Source: Symbiotaphrina buchneri
Lineage: Eukaryota; Ascomycota; Symbiotaphrinales; Symbiotaphrinaceae
Assembly: GCA_001599915.1 (NCBI GenBank)
Contig: BCIG01000009.1
Location: 496,001-560,000 of the forward strand
Reading direction: 5' to 3'
DNA length: 64,000 nt
The position numbers and the translations under genes were made by a program. Below the pieces are notes generated by a model. The model did no database searches. It worked only from the letters and a program-made list of their open reading frames with translations, and had not been told where the DNA came from. Positions 1-11,946 of the stretch are shown here, piece by piece (within the stretch, counting starts at the first letter, position 1; each line of letters starts with the position of its first letter).

Positions 1-1548
1 GTGCAAGAGTTAACAGAAAGAGGATTCTGGCGTGCAGCGACCCGTTTGGCCAAGCAGTTCTGCTCGTTCTCACCCCTATTCGAGGTATTCGTCTGCCAGA
101 TCTACGCCAATGCACTCCATCAGGATCTCTCCTTCGGTGGTGCTAGGTACATTGGAACTGGGCGTGGTTTTGCCACGGCAAGGATTCCGTTCGGAGTCCT
201 ATACTCCAGATTTGCAGGACCTTCTATTTACCTCGGTGCGCGGTCGCTGATGATGCTTCTGTTCGGTACCTGCACCATCTTTGGTATCTGGGTTATCTAC
301 TTCTGGGTGTCTTTACTTGCGCTCTGTGTGGCACCGTTCTTGTTTAACCCGCACCAGTTCTCATGGAACGATTTCTTTATTGACTACAGAGAGTATCTCC
401 GATGGCTCTCTCGCGGAAACTCCAGATCGCACGCGTCTTCTTGGATTGCTTTCTGCCGACTCTCTCGGACAAGAATCACTGGGTATAAGCGGAAAGCTCT
501 TGGTGACCCGTCACAGAAGCTCTCCGGCGACGTCCCTCGGGCGCACTTCACGAACATCTTCTTCAGTGAGGTTGTTGGACCGCTGGTATTGGTTGGGGTT
601 ACTCTGATACCTTACCTCTACATCAACTCCCAGACGGGGGTAAAGGGCAATCCTACGCCAACCTATGCTCTTTTGCGGGTTGCAATTGTCGCCTTTGCGC
701 CCATTGCGATCAATGCGGGTGTCTTGGCTGGTCTTTTCGGTATGGCCTGCTGTATGGGCCCGCTGCTCAGCATGTGCTGCAAGAAATTCGGGTCCGTCCT
801 GGCCGCCATCGCCCACGCGATATCTGTCATTATGTTGTTGGCCTTCTTCGAAGTAATGTTCTTCCTTGAAGGCTGGAGCTTCCCGCGTACCTTATTAGGC
901 ATGATTACTGTCGTCGCTATCCAGCGCTGGTTCTACAAGCTCATCATCGGACTTACCTTGACACGTGAGTTCAAACATGACTCGGCCAACATTGCTTGGT
1001 GGACTGGCAAATGGTATAGCATGGGATGGCACTCCATGTCTCAACCTGGCCGTGAATATCTCTGCAAGATCACTGAGCTGGGTCTTTTCTCCACAGACTT
1101 TGTCTTGGGTCACATAATCCTGTTCCTGATGCTTCCTGTGCTGCTTGTGCCTTACATTGACAAGTTCCACTCTATGATGCTTTTCTGGTTGCGACCAAGG
1201 TATGTCTATGCGAACCCCCGCCCCCCCCCCCTAAACTTGGGGTGACCTTTCACTAACCTGTCCAGCCGTCAAATCCGTCCGCCCATCTACTCCCTCAAGC
1301 AGTCTAAGCTCCGCAAAAGACGTGTTGTTCGATACTCCATCCTTTACTTTGCGATGCTGATCTTGTTCATCGCCCTACTGGTCGGTCCGCTTGTTGGAGG
1401 CAGATACCTTACAGTTTCGGTGCCGCTCGACAATTTGGTACAGCCTACTGGACAGAATAACAACGACACAATGGGAACCACACGGACAGGCTCAGCCTTA
1501 ATCGCCAACGCGGCTGCGACCGCTGCCGCGCGTGTTCGACTATTTTAG
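1..1548 (+). CDS. FKS1: 1,3-beta-glucan synthase catalytic subunit, C-terminal part (5' end outside window)
   Basis: This is the GT48 plasma-membrane synthase that makes the wall polymer beta-1,3-glucan from UDP-glucose. The window opens inside the gene: 493 residues remain of a protein usually near 1,900. Strings typical of fungal FKS proteins are visible, including [12 protein letters not shown] at the very start, [24 protein letters not shown] and [14 protein letters not shown]. Several hydrophobic membrane segments follow. One intron at 1200-1265 joins WLRPS to [12 protein letters not shown], and the last exon ends with a final membrane helix and a low-complexity tail. The intron carries an 11-base run of C. 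Identity is certain; the true start and N-terminal half cannot be seen. Confidence 0.96.
1221..1231 (+). repeat. C11 homopolymer inside the FKS1 intron
   Basis: Eleven consecutive C bases, preceded by another C5 and one G, lie inside the 66-nt intron 1200-1265. Such runs vary in length between isolates and are prone to sequencing error. Here that would not touch the reading frame. Confidence 0.9.
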
Positions 1549-2293
1549 ATACTGCATTAGCAAGCGTGTTGTGTAGCTTTCGTCGCTCAATGCCGTCTCT
1601 GTTCATATTGATCTGATCGTCTTGGGGCGGAGCACTATGAATGGCTGATGGTTGAGCCCATGCATTCGTGGAGTGGGCGTAGTTTGCGGCATTCGAGCAT
1701 CATCCTTTGAGTTGGTGGCACATGGACATAGAAGCCTTTGATTCCTCTTCGTTTATGGTTGTTTTTGTTAACGGAGTGTTGGTCGTTCTGAGCGAAGCAA
1801 ATAGCAGATGACTTCGAGAGGGCTCCTCTCTGCATACCAATGGTGCCTCATTGCTGGGTTTCATATAGCCTACAGATGGGGCTGGTCGACTGCTTAAGGT
1901 GCTCGCCGGTCCTGTAGTTCTGTCGCAAAGACATAGAAATGTACACAATAATACGAAACTCATTGATTATCTTATCCTCATGCGCTCAAGTGTTGAGAGT
2001 GGAGCCAGTCGTGATGTGACAGCGCTGAAGGTAATTTGTGATTTTATGTACGGAGTACCTTAAGGTACGAATACATTTTTGATGCTCTTATGGTATGGTC
2101 CGAAAGGCATGTTATGTGCTTGACTCACGTGACTCGGCTCGGAGCTGACAAACTTGGTAAAGATTGCATTACCCCCTAAGACGTTCCAGGTACGTACCGG
2201 TTTGCCCCCTTTGGCTTCACTCTCCTCAAGTGCGCCGGCACAAATCGCGTCTCTTACACTGTCCTGGTTCACACAAGGATTGCTTCTCCCAGT
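1549..2293. other. FKS1-LCB1 intergenic region
   Basis: The region holds the FKS1 3' UTR and the LCB1 promoter, and I see no gene. Around 2047-2073 a cluster of palindromic GTAC-type motifs occurs (GTACGGAGTACC, ACCTTAAGGT, GTACGAATAC), about 220 bases before the LCB1 start codon. Confidence 0.6.
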
Positions 2294-4042
2294 ATGGATC
2301 TTCAGGACGCCCAGAATACCCTGGTACATCTCGGGAATGAGATCTCGGCGCAGTTCCAGAAAGTTCCCGGTTCCGCCATCTTTCTCCGCTATGTGAAGTC
2401 CAGCTATCAGAATGATCCGGTCCGGTCCGCCGTGGAATTATTCCTCTTCCTTTTCGCTGTACGGTATCTGCTAGCACCCAAGTATTCTACGCAGAAGCAG
2501 AACTACGTTTCTCTCTCAGAAGAGGTGAGGGCGATTGTGCCGTGCTTCGAGCCGCCTTCTGACACTATCACAGGAGATTGATGAACTGGTCGAAGAATGG
2601 ACGCCGGAGCCTCTGGTTGGGCCTTCAACGCCCTTCGACGAGTTGGAAAATGAGAAGCGTCCAGTCATTGTTGGGTAAGTTGATTTATGTTCCAGCGTGG
2701 AAGGTCCGCGTCGCTGAGACTTGCCTAGACCAACTGGCCCAAAAACCAAGTTGTCGAACGGACGCACAGTCACGAATCTGGCTTCTTACAACTACTATAA
2801 CTTCGTGGCCGACGAGAATCTCAAAGAAAAGGCCATCCAGACTCTCCGATATTATGGCGTGGGTGCATGCTCGCCACCGGGCTTCTACGGTACACAGGAC
2901 GTCCACATGAGCACGGAAGCCAACGTTGCGGCCTTTCTCGGAACAGAAGCTTGTATCATCTATGCCCAGGCTTTCTCCACCATCTCAAGCGTGATTCCTG
3001 CTTTCTCGAAACGTGGCGACATTATCGTAGCAGACAAGGCGGTGAATTACGCCATTCGCAAAGGCCTACAAATCTCTAGGAGCACCGTCCGGTGGTACGA
3101 GCACAATGACATGGAGGACCTGGAGAGAGTGCTCCAGAAGATTACCAAAGAGCAAGCCAAAAAGCCATTGACCCGACGTTTCATCCTTACAGAAGGGCTC
3201 TTCGAGAATGTGGGAGACACGGTGAACTTGGTGAAGATTGTAGGTCGAAGCTGCCCGGGCTGGACCTGGTCTCTTACTGACAATGCTTAGATCGAACTGA
3301 AGCTTCGTTATAAATTTAGGCTCATCCTGGACGAGACATGGTCGTTTGGGGTTTTGGGCAGAAACGGTCGCGGGGTGACGGAACAGCAAAATGTCGATGC
3401 TAGGGAAGTGGATATGATCATCGGCTCCCTAGCTGGACCTTTTTGTGGCGGCGGTGGATTTTGCGCAGGGACAGAGGAGATCGTAGAGCATCAGCGGATA
3501 TCAGCTGCAGCATACACGTTTTCTGCAGCGTTGCCGGCCATACTGGCCACCGCAACTACAGAGACTCTTGGCATGCTGCAGGACAGCCCGGAGTTGCTCT
3601 TGCAGCTTCGAGAGAACATCAAAGCGATGAGAGGGCAGCTGGATCCCCGGAGCGACTGGGTGCGATGTCAGAGCTCGGTGGACAACCCGGTCGTGATGTT
3701 GACATTGAAGCCGGAGGTGGTGTCTAACCGACGTCTGAGCATCCATGATCAGGAGTGGCTGTTGCAGGAGGCCGTGGATGAGGTAAGTCGTGCCGTTTCT
3801 ACTGCTACCAAGGGGACATGTCGTTGACCGAATGGACATTGCAGGCCCTTGCCAACGGTGTGCTCATCACACGTCTCAAGAGCATCCCACCAGGGTCGAG
3901 CAACGGTCCGCGGGACGGCAACTGGTACCCGCAGCCGGCGCTGAAGGTATGCGTGACCACGGGCCTGTCGCGCAAGGAGATCGAAAAGGCTGGTGTCATA
4001 ATCCGACATGCCATTACCAAGGTCATGACCAAGCGACGTTGA
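2294..4042 (+). CDS. LCB1: serine palmitoyltransferase subunit 1 (LCB1 type)
   Basis: This is the regulatory subunit of the ER enzyme that condenses serine with palmitoyl-CoA, the first step of sphingolipid synthesis; it works as a heterodimer with LCB2. Five exons are joined by introns 2525-2573, 2675-2728, 3240-3290 and 3783-3844, giving 510 aa. An N-terminal membrane helix (about residues 45-62) precedes an aminotransferase fold of the alpha-oxoamine synthase family. The motif DETWSFGVLGRNGRG marks LCB1. The region matching the PLP-lysine loop of LCB2 reads IGSLAGPFCGGGGF and has no lysine, as expected for the non-catalytic partner. The start is the first ATG giving the conserved N-terminus. 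Confidence 0.95.
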
Positions 4043-5934
4043 GTGAAAGGGCAGGAGAGTTAGCATTGTTCGCTTGCGCGGTGGTTCTTGCGTTCATAGC
4101 AAGCAAAAGGGGAGTTGTTCGTTTTTGTTACAGGGGTCTGTCGGGCGTCGAGGAGTACACCAGCACGGCGAGCATGATCACTATCACTGGACCCTCCTAA
4201 TAGCTAATAATGTAACAACTTTAATATTCGATAGCCTACCTCAAACCTTGTCCCTTGACGGGTTGAATCCGAAAAGAAGGAATCCTACCCTATCGATACC
4301 GTACGAAACTGCTTTCTCCTCCCTACAGAATGGCTGTCGCTCCATTCACAGGGGATGTGCTGGATGTTGCATGACGATTCCATCACATAAGAGAAAAGCA
4401 GGGATCAGCCGGGTGAAGCAGACAGTACCGGTACTCCTTAAGGCTGGCTGTGACTTGTGAGTGCTTTGTGAATAGCACCTCGGCAAGCACCGGCTGGGTC
4501 GTGATTATTGTTGGACTAGGTGTACATACTTCGTAAACAGCAATACCTTACGTGGAGCATCAGCCAATCCATAATTATCCGGGACAGACCCCTTCGTAGA
4601 GACGTCGCAGTCGAATCCAATAATGACCAACGGTGGAGTTGCAGGCGGGCGTATGTAAGAGTACGAATATTCCTACTCTCTACCTTTCGTCGTGTACGAA
4701 TAGTTCTAGGAAGTCGTGATGGCGCTAAGGCACCTAAGGACCTAAGGCAAGAGCTAAGGGGAGTGCGCAAGTGGAGGAAAAAAGTCAAAAAGGGGATCGT
4801 CAGGCACAGTGAAAATGAATTGACCAATGATGAGGAGAGTGTGCCTGAACCGCGCGGGTGGGTTAGCCCAATTCAGAAGCCAACGGCAGGACCGGCGCCG
4901 CCGAGAGTTCATCCCCATCCACCAATTCCATCCCGTCCGTCCATCCACAATGCACATCAACCCTCCATCCCTCGTTTGGTCCGTCCCCCAATTGAAAGAG
5001 CATGGCACCATGCGCCGCCTTTGACTGGCTGGGAATCTTCCCATCCGTAAGCCATGGCTTCCACCACCACTATCACCACCACCACCACCACCACCACCAC
5101 CACCAGCAGTCCACCCACCAAGCCAGGGGCCCCACAGAGCTTGCCTTAGCTCGGCAGGCCGGTCGGTCTTGTTCACCATGTCCACGGTTCGGAGACTTCT
5201 GCAGTGCTGCACCCAGAGAAACTGATGGGAAGACGAGTACGCAGTCACTCTTCTATGTTGGGAGAGTAGGTACTGTGTGCGCACACCTGCTGGTTGCCCT
5301 ATTCGTACCTCCCCGTCCCGTCCCGTCCTCTCCCTTCCTTTTTTTCTTCTCTTCTCTTTCCTTTCCCTTTCAATCTCCATCTTCATTGTTCCTCAGTCTC
5401 TCCTTCCCGCCCGCTGTCTTGCGAATTTTCTCCTTGTTTGTTTGTCAGGCACGAAACAAGGCTTCACATCCCCTCCTTCCTTGCCCACTACGCTGTTCTG
5501 GAACGCGACCACCACTCTCCTTCCTTTGTGTGTCCTAGGCCTGCCAGCAGCGCCAAACAAACATTCCACCGTCCCTTGATCTAGCTAGCCCATCACCTGT
5601 CACCGACGTCAGTCACCACGAATCCATCCCCAACCGGGTGATCAGCATTCCTCGTCTATTGCGCAGCCAACGTCTGTTGTCTCACGCGGGAAGCCTACAC
5701 GACCTGTCATTCCCGAACTCAAATAGTCCATAGCTCGCTTCCGAGTACGTGTTCCTTGTTGTGCTTTCTTTATCGACATCCCGGATTACGCGCTCGCTCC
5801 CTCCCCTTCTTTCTCCTCGTCGTCGCCCCCTTCGATCGTTCAGTCAGTCAACTAACGCCTCCGCTGGTCGGATCAGTCCCTCGCTTCCCCCACAATCGAG
5901 ACTATCTCGACACCAATCTTTTGAATCTCTAACC
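4043..5934. other. long LCB1-GH17 intergenic region with pyrimidine-rich leader
   Basis: Almost 1.9 kb holds no recognisable gene. It contains three copies of GTACGAATA (4661, 4693, and reverse-complemented near 5300), a CAC microsatellite, and strongly C/T-rich DNA at about 5310-5420 and 5750-5900. The pyrimidine-rich stretch just before the GH17 gene resembles promoters and leaders of highly expressed mould genes. Long reading frames here on either strand are composition artefacts. Confidence 0.6.
5074..5105 (+). repeat. CAC trinucleotide microsatellite
   Basis: An uninterrupted (CAC)n tract of about 32 bases, flanked on the left by an imperfect extension from 5061, lies about 830 bases before the GH17 start. 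Nothing suggests that it is translated. Confidence 0.9.
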
Positions 5935-7065
5935 ATGAAGACCAACGCCCTCTCCTTCGCGGCTCTCGCGCTGCTCCAACTCGTCTCCGCCCAGCCCCAT
6001 GGTAAGTCGATCAAAACTCGGTGGAAGAGCCGCGAGTGATACGGTCAATGCTTACGGGTTCAAGGTCACCGACATCGCCATCTCGAACGCGATTTGGACG
6101 CCGACGTGGTCGTCTACGTGGACCAGAATGGCAACACGCTCTCTACTTCTACCGTGGGCAGTGTCGCTGCAGCTACGGCCGCGTCCGAGGCCAAAGCAAC
6201 CTCCATCGTTGCAACCTCTGCCGTGAGCCAGACATCTGCTACCGCTGCGTCCTCCTCTTCTGCCGCGTCCTCTACAGCAAGCTCGTCGGCCAGCGGCTAC
6301 GGCGTCGCCTATGGCCCCTACACCTCTTCCGGATCCGGCTGCAAATCTCAATCCGACATCGACAGCGATATCGCGCAGCTCAAGGGCTACGGCAAAGTCC
6401 GTATCTACGATCCCACTTGCTTGAGCCAGGTCATCTCGGCTGCCAAGGCCAATGGTCTGAAAGTGTTCGCTGGGACTCAGACCGTGCCGGACTGCACTTC
6501 CGACGTCCAGAGCATCATCGAAGCAGCCAAGGATGACTGGGATATCATCGATACTATCAACATTGGAAACGAGGCTGTCCAGGGCGGCAAGGCTTCTGCA
6601 TCCGAGGTCGTCAGCGCCCTCGGAACTGCTCGGTCCCTGCTCACGGCTGCTGGCTATACCGGCGACATCGTCACGGTGGACACTGTCGGTGCTATGCAAT
6701 CAAACCCTGAACTCTGCGAAAACTCCGACTACGTTGCCGCAAACGCCCACGGGTTCTTTAACAGCGATGTCACTTCTTCGTCAGATGGTAGTTTCGTCGC
6801 CGGCCAAGCTACTCTTGTCGGCACCGTCTGCCCCGGAAAGAGGGTTGTCATCACTGAGTCCGGCTGGCCGCATGCTGGGTCCAGCAACGGCGCGGCTGTC
6901 CCATCCGTGGCCGACCAGAAGGCCGCTATCGCTTCCCTCAAGACGAACTTTGCTGCCAATCCTGAGGACCTGATCTTGTTCACCGCTTGGGACGAGGCCT
7001 GGAAGTCGTCTTACAACAATGCTGGGACCTACGGCACGGAGCAGTACTGGGGCTTCTTAAACTAA
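5935..7065 (+). CDS. secreted GH17 cell-wall beta-1,3-glucanase/glucanosyltransferase (Scw4-like)
   Basis: Two exons (intron 6002-6064) encode 355 aa. Residues 1-19 are a clear signal peptide ending LVSA. A His/Arg stretch, a short DADVVVYVDQNG segment and a Ser/Ala/Thr-rich linker to about residue 99 follow; this layout is seen in yeast and mould wall glucanases of the Scw/BtgE kind. The GH17 domain runs from YGVAYGPY to the C-terminus. The catalytic acid Glu lies in NIGNEAV (about residue 192) and the nucleophile Glu in VITESGWP (about residue 287), so it looks active. There is no GPI signal, so it is probably soluble or covalently wall-bound. It lies downstream of FKS1 and LCB1. Whether it hydrolyses or transfers glucan cannot be told from sequence. 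Confidence 0.93.
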
Positions 7066-7642
7066 CCAATCCAGAGCTTAATGTACTATCGCCAATCCAG
7101 GAGGATGGCTGGATCGATGTTATGAATCTCCTGTTGTATGTTCCATGAACGATGTATACGTCTCCTGAGACTCTTTTGCGATACCTGTTGCGCCGGTCGA
7201 ACACAAATGATGAAGGGCGATTGCGCATGTTTCTTCATCTCGCAATGATATGCAGCAGACCTCGGGACAGGCTGGAGTGTGCAACAGAGAGACTTGATGT
7301 TGCCGCTGTGTATATGACTATTTTCGATGAGCTTCTAGTACATATTGTTATCTTGAAGAAACTTGACGTTGTCTAAACTTTGCGACGTGAACCGGTCAGC
7401 CGTTGTCCCAACATGATACCGGTAGAGTGTAACAATAGCTTCAGGTCTGTGGGGATACAGGGTTGTGTTGAACGGTATCGTAAGGGTATCGTAGCGGTAC
7501 ATGGTTATCTTCCGAGGACGGAAAGTGCCAGATAATCGTCAACACCGCTGTGGCTTCATTGTCCAGTCCACCCTCTTGTTTCTTCTACCTTCTCCAGGCT
7601 TTCCCTCCCTGTATCCATTCACACTCAGGCGACCGCACCACG
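7066..7642. other. GH17-DnaJ intergenic region
   Basis: 3' UTR of the glucanase and promoter of the co-chaperone gene. The stretch 7480-7500 repeats GGTATCGTA-like words just before the leader. No gene is seen. Confidence 0.5.
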
Positions 7643-9318
7643 ATGATAATACGGCCGTCAACAATAGCCCTGGTGGGCATCATCCTTGGTCATTGGTCGG
7701 TGTCTTGGGCACTGGCCCCTTCAGACATCCCAGCGGATACGCCCATCTCCTCTTTGGTTGCTTCCGCAAATGCCAACCTGGCAAAGGGCAACTACAATGA
7801 CGCCCTAACGTACTTTGACGCCGCCATCGCTCGCAGTCCCGACGACTACCTGACCATCTTCAAACGCGGCGCCACCTACCTTTCCCTGGGCAAGACCGCC
7901 CAAGCAAGCCAAGACTTTGACCGCGTCTTGTCCATCCGACCTGGCTTCGAGGGAGCGCTGTTGCAGAGGGCTAAGATCAAGGCGAGGAATGGAGACTGGC
8001 CGGCCGCTCGTAAGGACTACCAGGCCGCAGGCAAGAAAGGCGGACCAGAGTTGGCGGAGCTGGATGAGGCGCAGAATGCTGCCAAACTGGCAGCTGACGC
8101 AGAGAATAAGGGTGACTGGGAAGGTTGCGTGAGCAATGCTGGGGTAGCCATTATGACCGCAGGAGCCTCGTTGGGCCTGAGACAACTACGGGCCCGCTGT
8201 CGACTGGAGAGGGGCGAGGTCGTCGAGGCCTTGAGCGATCTGAATCACGTTCTGCAGCTTGCACCAGGGTCTACGGAACCGCACCTGCAAATATCGGCCA
8301 TGATGTTCTTTTCATTGGCGGACACGGAGAAGGGACTGGCGCAGATTCGCAAATGTCTCCATTCCGATCCTGACTCCACGTCGTGCAGCAAGCTGTATCG
8401 CAGCGAGAGGGCGCTCGACAAGCAGCTACAGAAGGTCAAGAAGCTGATGGAGAAGCGGCAGTACAGCAAGGCGGCTAGCCTTCTGGCAGGTACAACTGGA
8501 GAGCCTGGCATAATCCAGGAGACGAAGCAGGATGAGAAGGAGCTCAGGGAAAGTGGTGTTATCCACCCAAAAGCGCCGAACCAGCTTCTGGCTGAGGTGG
8601 TCGAAATGGCTTGTGAGGCATACACCGAGGTACGTTGAAGCCGCTCAAATGGGTGAGGTCCATGGTAACTTGAGGCTCACATTCTTAACAGATGAACAAC
8701 AAGAAGAAAGCTCTACCATTTTGCAACGAAGCGTTGTCATTGAACCCCAACTCGCTGCATGGACTTCTCTCGAAAGCTCAGCGGCAGCTGGACGAAGACG
8801 ACATCGAAGACGCCATCCGAACACTCAATCATGCCAAGGACCAGCATCCCGGCGCTACGCAGATACCGCCGCTCCTGCAGAACGCGCAGACCCTCCTCAA
8901 ACGGTCCACGCAGAAGGACTACTACAAGGTGCTGGGCGTCTCGCGGGACGCCGACGAGCGGACGATCAAGCAGGCCTACCGGCAGATGACGAAGCAATAC
9001 CACCCCGACAAGGCGTCACGGCAAGGCATCAGCCGGGAGGAGGCCGAGAAGAAGATGGCCTCGATCAACGAAGCGTACGAGGTGCTCAGCAATCCCGAGC
9101 TGAAGCAACGCTTCGACCAGGGTGATGATCCCAACAGCCAGGAGCAGCAAGGGACGCCGTTCCAGGGGAGCCCCTTCGGCGGCGGTGGGCAGCAGTTCTT
9201 CTTCAAAAGCGGCCCTGGTGGCGGTGGGGGAGGATTCCCCGGCGGCGGTCAGTTCAAGTTTCAACAAGCAGGTGGCGGAGGTGGTTTCCAATTTCCAGGC
9301 GGGTTCGGCTTTCCCTGA
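7643..9318 (+). CDS. ER-lumenal TPR-DnaJ co-chaperone (DNAJC3/p58IPK type)
   Basis: Two exons (intron 8630-8691) give 537 aa. I start at the ATG whose first about 23 residues form a signal peptide ending in SVSWA; an in-frame ATG 93 bases upstream would bury it. TPR repeats fill most of residues 45-390, for example the unit around GNYNDALTYFDAAIARSPDD. A J domain follows, from KDYYKVLGVSRDADE, with its HPD motif at about residues 433-435, then a Gly/Phe-rich tail. The layout matches the ER BiP co-chaperone DNAJC3/p58IPK, which supports folding in the secretory pathway. No KDEL-like retrieval tail is visible. Domain calls are firm; ER location is inferred from the signal peptide. Confidence 0.92.
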
Positions 9319-9669
9319 AATGTTTGACATTCTTAGGCGTGTTGGAGGAAGCATCGGGAGTTGCCCCCTTTTTCAGGAGGTTCGGACAGGAGTTTGATTG
9401 TATTAGGCATCGGCGGACGGAGTTTATTGTTAGTCTGTCTTCGTGATATCCACAAATCGAAGGTCTTAGAACACCTCTCATGCAAGGAAGTCTCCCAAAA
9501 AATAAGAAATCGAAAATAATGATAGAACCAGTCGCAATCCGGAACACCGACCCGGTCCGGACTATAGACGCCTATAAACCTTGCTCATGCATGCATCAAG
9601 CAGCGGATCCGCGCACAAAGTAATAACACCAGGCCCCTTGTTGTATGCCCTTCCGGAAGACAACTTCGT
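9319..9669. other. convergent 3' ends (DnaJ and LDB17-like)
   Basis: Short convergent intergenic space with the 3' UTRs of the two flanking genes. Nothing else is seen. Confidence 0.5.
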
Positions 9670-11375
9670 TCAGGCACTCCCTTGAACTTCAAACGGACCC
9701 GACTCTTCCGGCCTATGCACCATATCCAGTGCTGGTGCAACATTCGGGGCGGAGGCGGCGTCCTCGGCGGCCGAACGGCGGGCAAAGATGGCATCCTTCT
9801 CGCGGCTGGGAGTGATGACGCCGGGCTTCGCGTTCTGGGCCGCCACCTCGACGACCGACAACGAGCTCGCGCGGGCCTCAGCCAGGGGCATCCCCAAACC
9901 CAACATGCGCTTGGCCGCCAGGCCCTCGGTGTCCTCGGCCAGCCACGGCACCTTCAGGCAGCGCGCCACCAGCCGCACCGTCGTCTCGTCGACGGGCGCG
10001 AAGTGGGCGCTCCGTGTGTTGGCCAACATTTTTAGCAGCCGGAGCACCTCCTGCTTCTTGTAGTGCGGCGGGTGTCGCAGCTGAGAATGCGCCAGCAGCG
10101 GATACAGCACCCGCAGATACGTATGTCGCAGCGCTTGGGACTCGTCCGGCAGGTCCACCAGGTTCCGTATCATCACGTCCACTAGCACCCGGAGGTCATT
10201 GGTGTAGAAGTATTCATACGTGGCCCGTGTCGTAAAGAGCAGGTAGAGCAACTTCAATATTAACAGCTGGAGGGAGGTCTCGCCTGCTCGTACAATGGCG
10301 TTAGCATTTCAGGAAGAATACGTAATAAGGCTGAAAACCTCACTTTCGCGATTGAGCAATAAAATGATATTCTCCCCGAAAGTCTTGAAATCTGAGCCAT
10401 GATTTGAGAGGGCCTTGATGACCCTGTTAGTCAGAGGCGCCTCGTGTTCGTTCTGGTCGGATCCTGGCTCGTGAGCTATGACCATGTACTGTTCGTTGAG
10501 AACAAGCTGTGCAGACATCAGCACCAGAGCCATATTAACCACGTTCCACTACTCACCAGTACTCGTATTACCGGATAGTGGTAGGGATCATTGACGTCGT
10601 CAGACAGTTCTTCGATCAGCTGGAACAAATACAAAACAAAAGCATCGTCAATTAATCCTGATTTGTGCCGTCAGCTCAAGTCGACTGTTGCGGCTACTGG
10701 AGTGGGAATACTCAATTCCTCTGCCCGTATACGTTGTATCCGTGACATTTCGTAGAGAAGCTCAAGCAACATTCGGTGAAGGCCGAGATCATCATGCCGA
10801 TGGTCCTGAATGAGTTCGATCAATCGAGGAAATGCGCCCTCCGTGTTTAGTAATTCAAGCGTCTGCTCGTTCTGCTTGCCATCGAAAAGGAGCAAGGAGG
10901 CTATGAAGTGGAGTTGATCGGTGTTCTCTTCCTGCAAATCCTCTGTAAGATGCGGTACAGAAGGTGACCCTCCTAAGCAACGCACCTGCAGCAAACTATA
11001 GACGATCTGCCGGCGCACATAGTCCTTATGCCGTTGGAAGAGGGACGAATGTAGCAGTCTGTAGGAACATCGCGCAACATCGTATTCTGAATGGAGGTAG
11101 TCCTCTGCAACCAGTTAGTGGCCGCGAACCACCACGAAGGGGCCCACGAGGGGCATTCCACTGCACGCACGTTTGAAGTTGGTCGTGAAGCTGAGGTACG
11201 CTCTCAAGGCGTTGTCGATGAGTTCTTCCGAGTCACAACTCGCCGAAACAATCTCGTCGAGCTCTGCACTTGTCCGTCAGTTGTTGGTCGCAATGTTGGT
11301 CAAGTCAAGAACCGAGGTCGTACCATCCCAGAATTGCTGCTCGTCCTCCAGCGAGTAGGAGACCTCGAACTCCAT
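9670..11375 (-). CDS. LDB17: SPIN90/Ldb17 leucine-rich domain protein
   Basis: Seven exons on the minus strand encode 456 aa. Introns are 11264-11323, 11105-11170, 10941-10985, 10658-10711, 10507-10556 and 10284-10343. The product matches the SPIN90/Ldb17 family, which binds Arp2/3 and actin-patch proteins and regulates endocytic actin. Family strings include [45 protein letters not shown] and [22 protein letters not shown]. The proline-bearing C-terminal third is weakly conserved. The start [18 protein letters not shown] needs the first 60-nt intron, which removes an apparent in-frame TGA. The third intron (45 nt) keeps the frame and has no stop, and its GAG acceptor is weak, so it may be retained. 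Confidence 0.85.
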
Positions 11376-11946
11376 TTCCGTAGCTGCATGGGCAGTTTAT
11401 GCGCCGCTGCGATTGAACTGCGCGGCAGCCCCGGCTTGGCTGCTATCGTTGCGACATTGCGCTCAATAATGCATCATGACATAGCAGCGACGGGGTCGCA
11501 CAGTAGCATGCTGGCTGCAAGTTTAAGCAAGGGCGGAACGGGACAAGGCGTGGGAAGGAAAGCCACCGACGGCGGGCGCGCCGAGGCCGGGCGGAACACA
11601 ACGCCGAGCCAACAGAGCAATAACACCGTCCTTTATATCAACATTAATTACGGCTCCCTTCCACGAAGTACGTAAATTATCTTCGACACGAATTCCAATG
11701 AATGACCTGAGTTTCTACCTCGGCCTCTAATTCCCAGTCGTGGTACTTCTGGGAACTTCCACCGCAAGGCGCACAAATCGCAGAACACGCCAACTTCTAT
11801 ATACAGGACTTTTTCTTCGTCCGCGCTGCTAAGCCCAAGCTTATGATCCTGGCATACTCGTGTACATTCCGACATAAACGCCTTCCAGGTAATGCTCAAA
11901 AAGGAGTGAAAGAGTGCGAAGTAGACAATCTGATACTGTCTATCAC
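11376..11946. other. LDB17-GH47 intergenic region
   Basis: Promoter of the LDB17-like gene (to its right on the minus strand) and 3' UTR of the mannosidase gene. Reading frames here are short, and none resembles a known protein. Confidence 0.5.

Noticed and set aside
4754-5386. 210-codon minus-strand frame rich in Arg, Glu and Gly
   Set aside because: It is the complement of a CT-rich promoter and a CAC microsatellite; composition alone explains its length.
11264-11323. Apparent in-frame TGA near the start of the LDB17-like gene
   Set aside because: The stop lies inside a 60-nt stretch with GTACGA donor, CTGAC branch site and CAG acceptor; removing it restores a family-like N-terminus, so it is an intron and not a broken gene.
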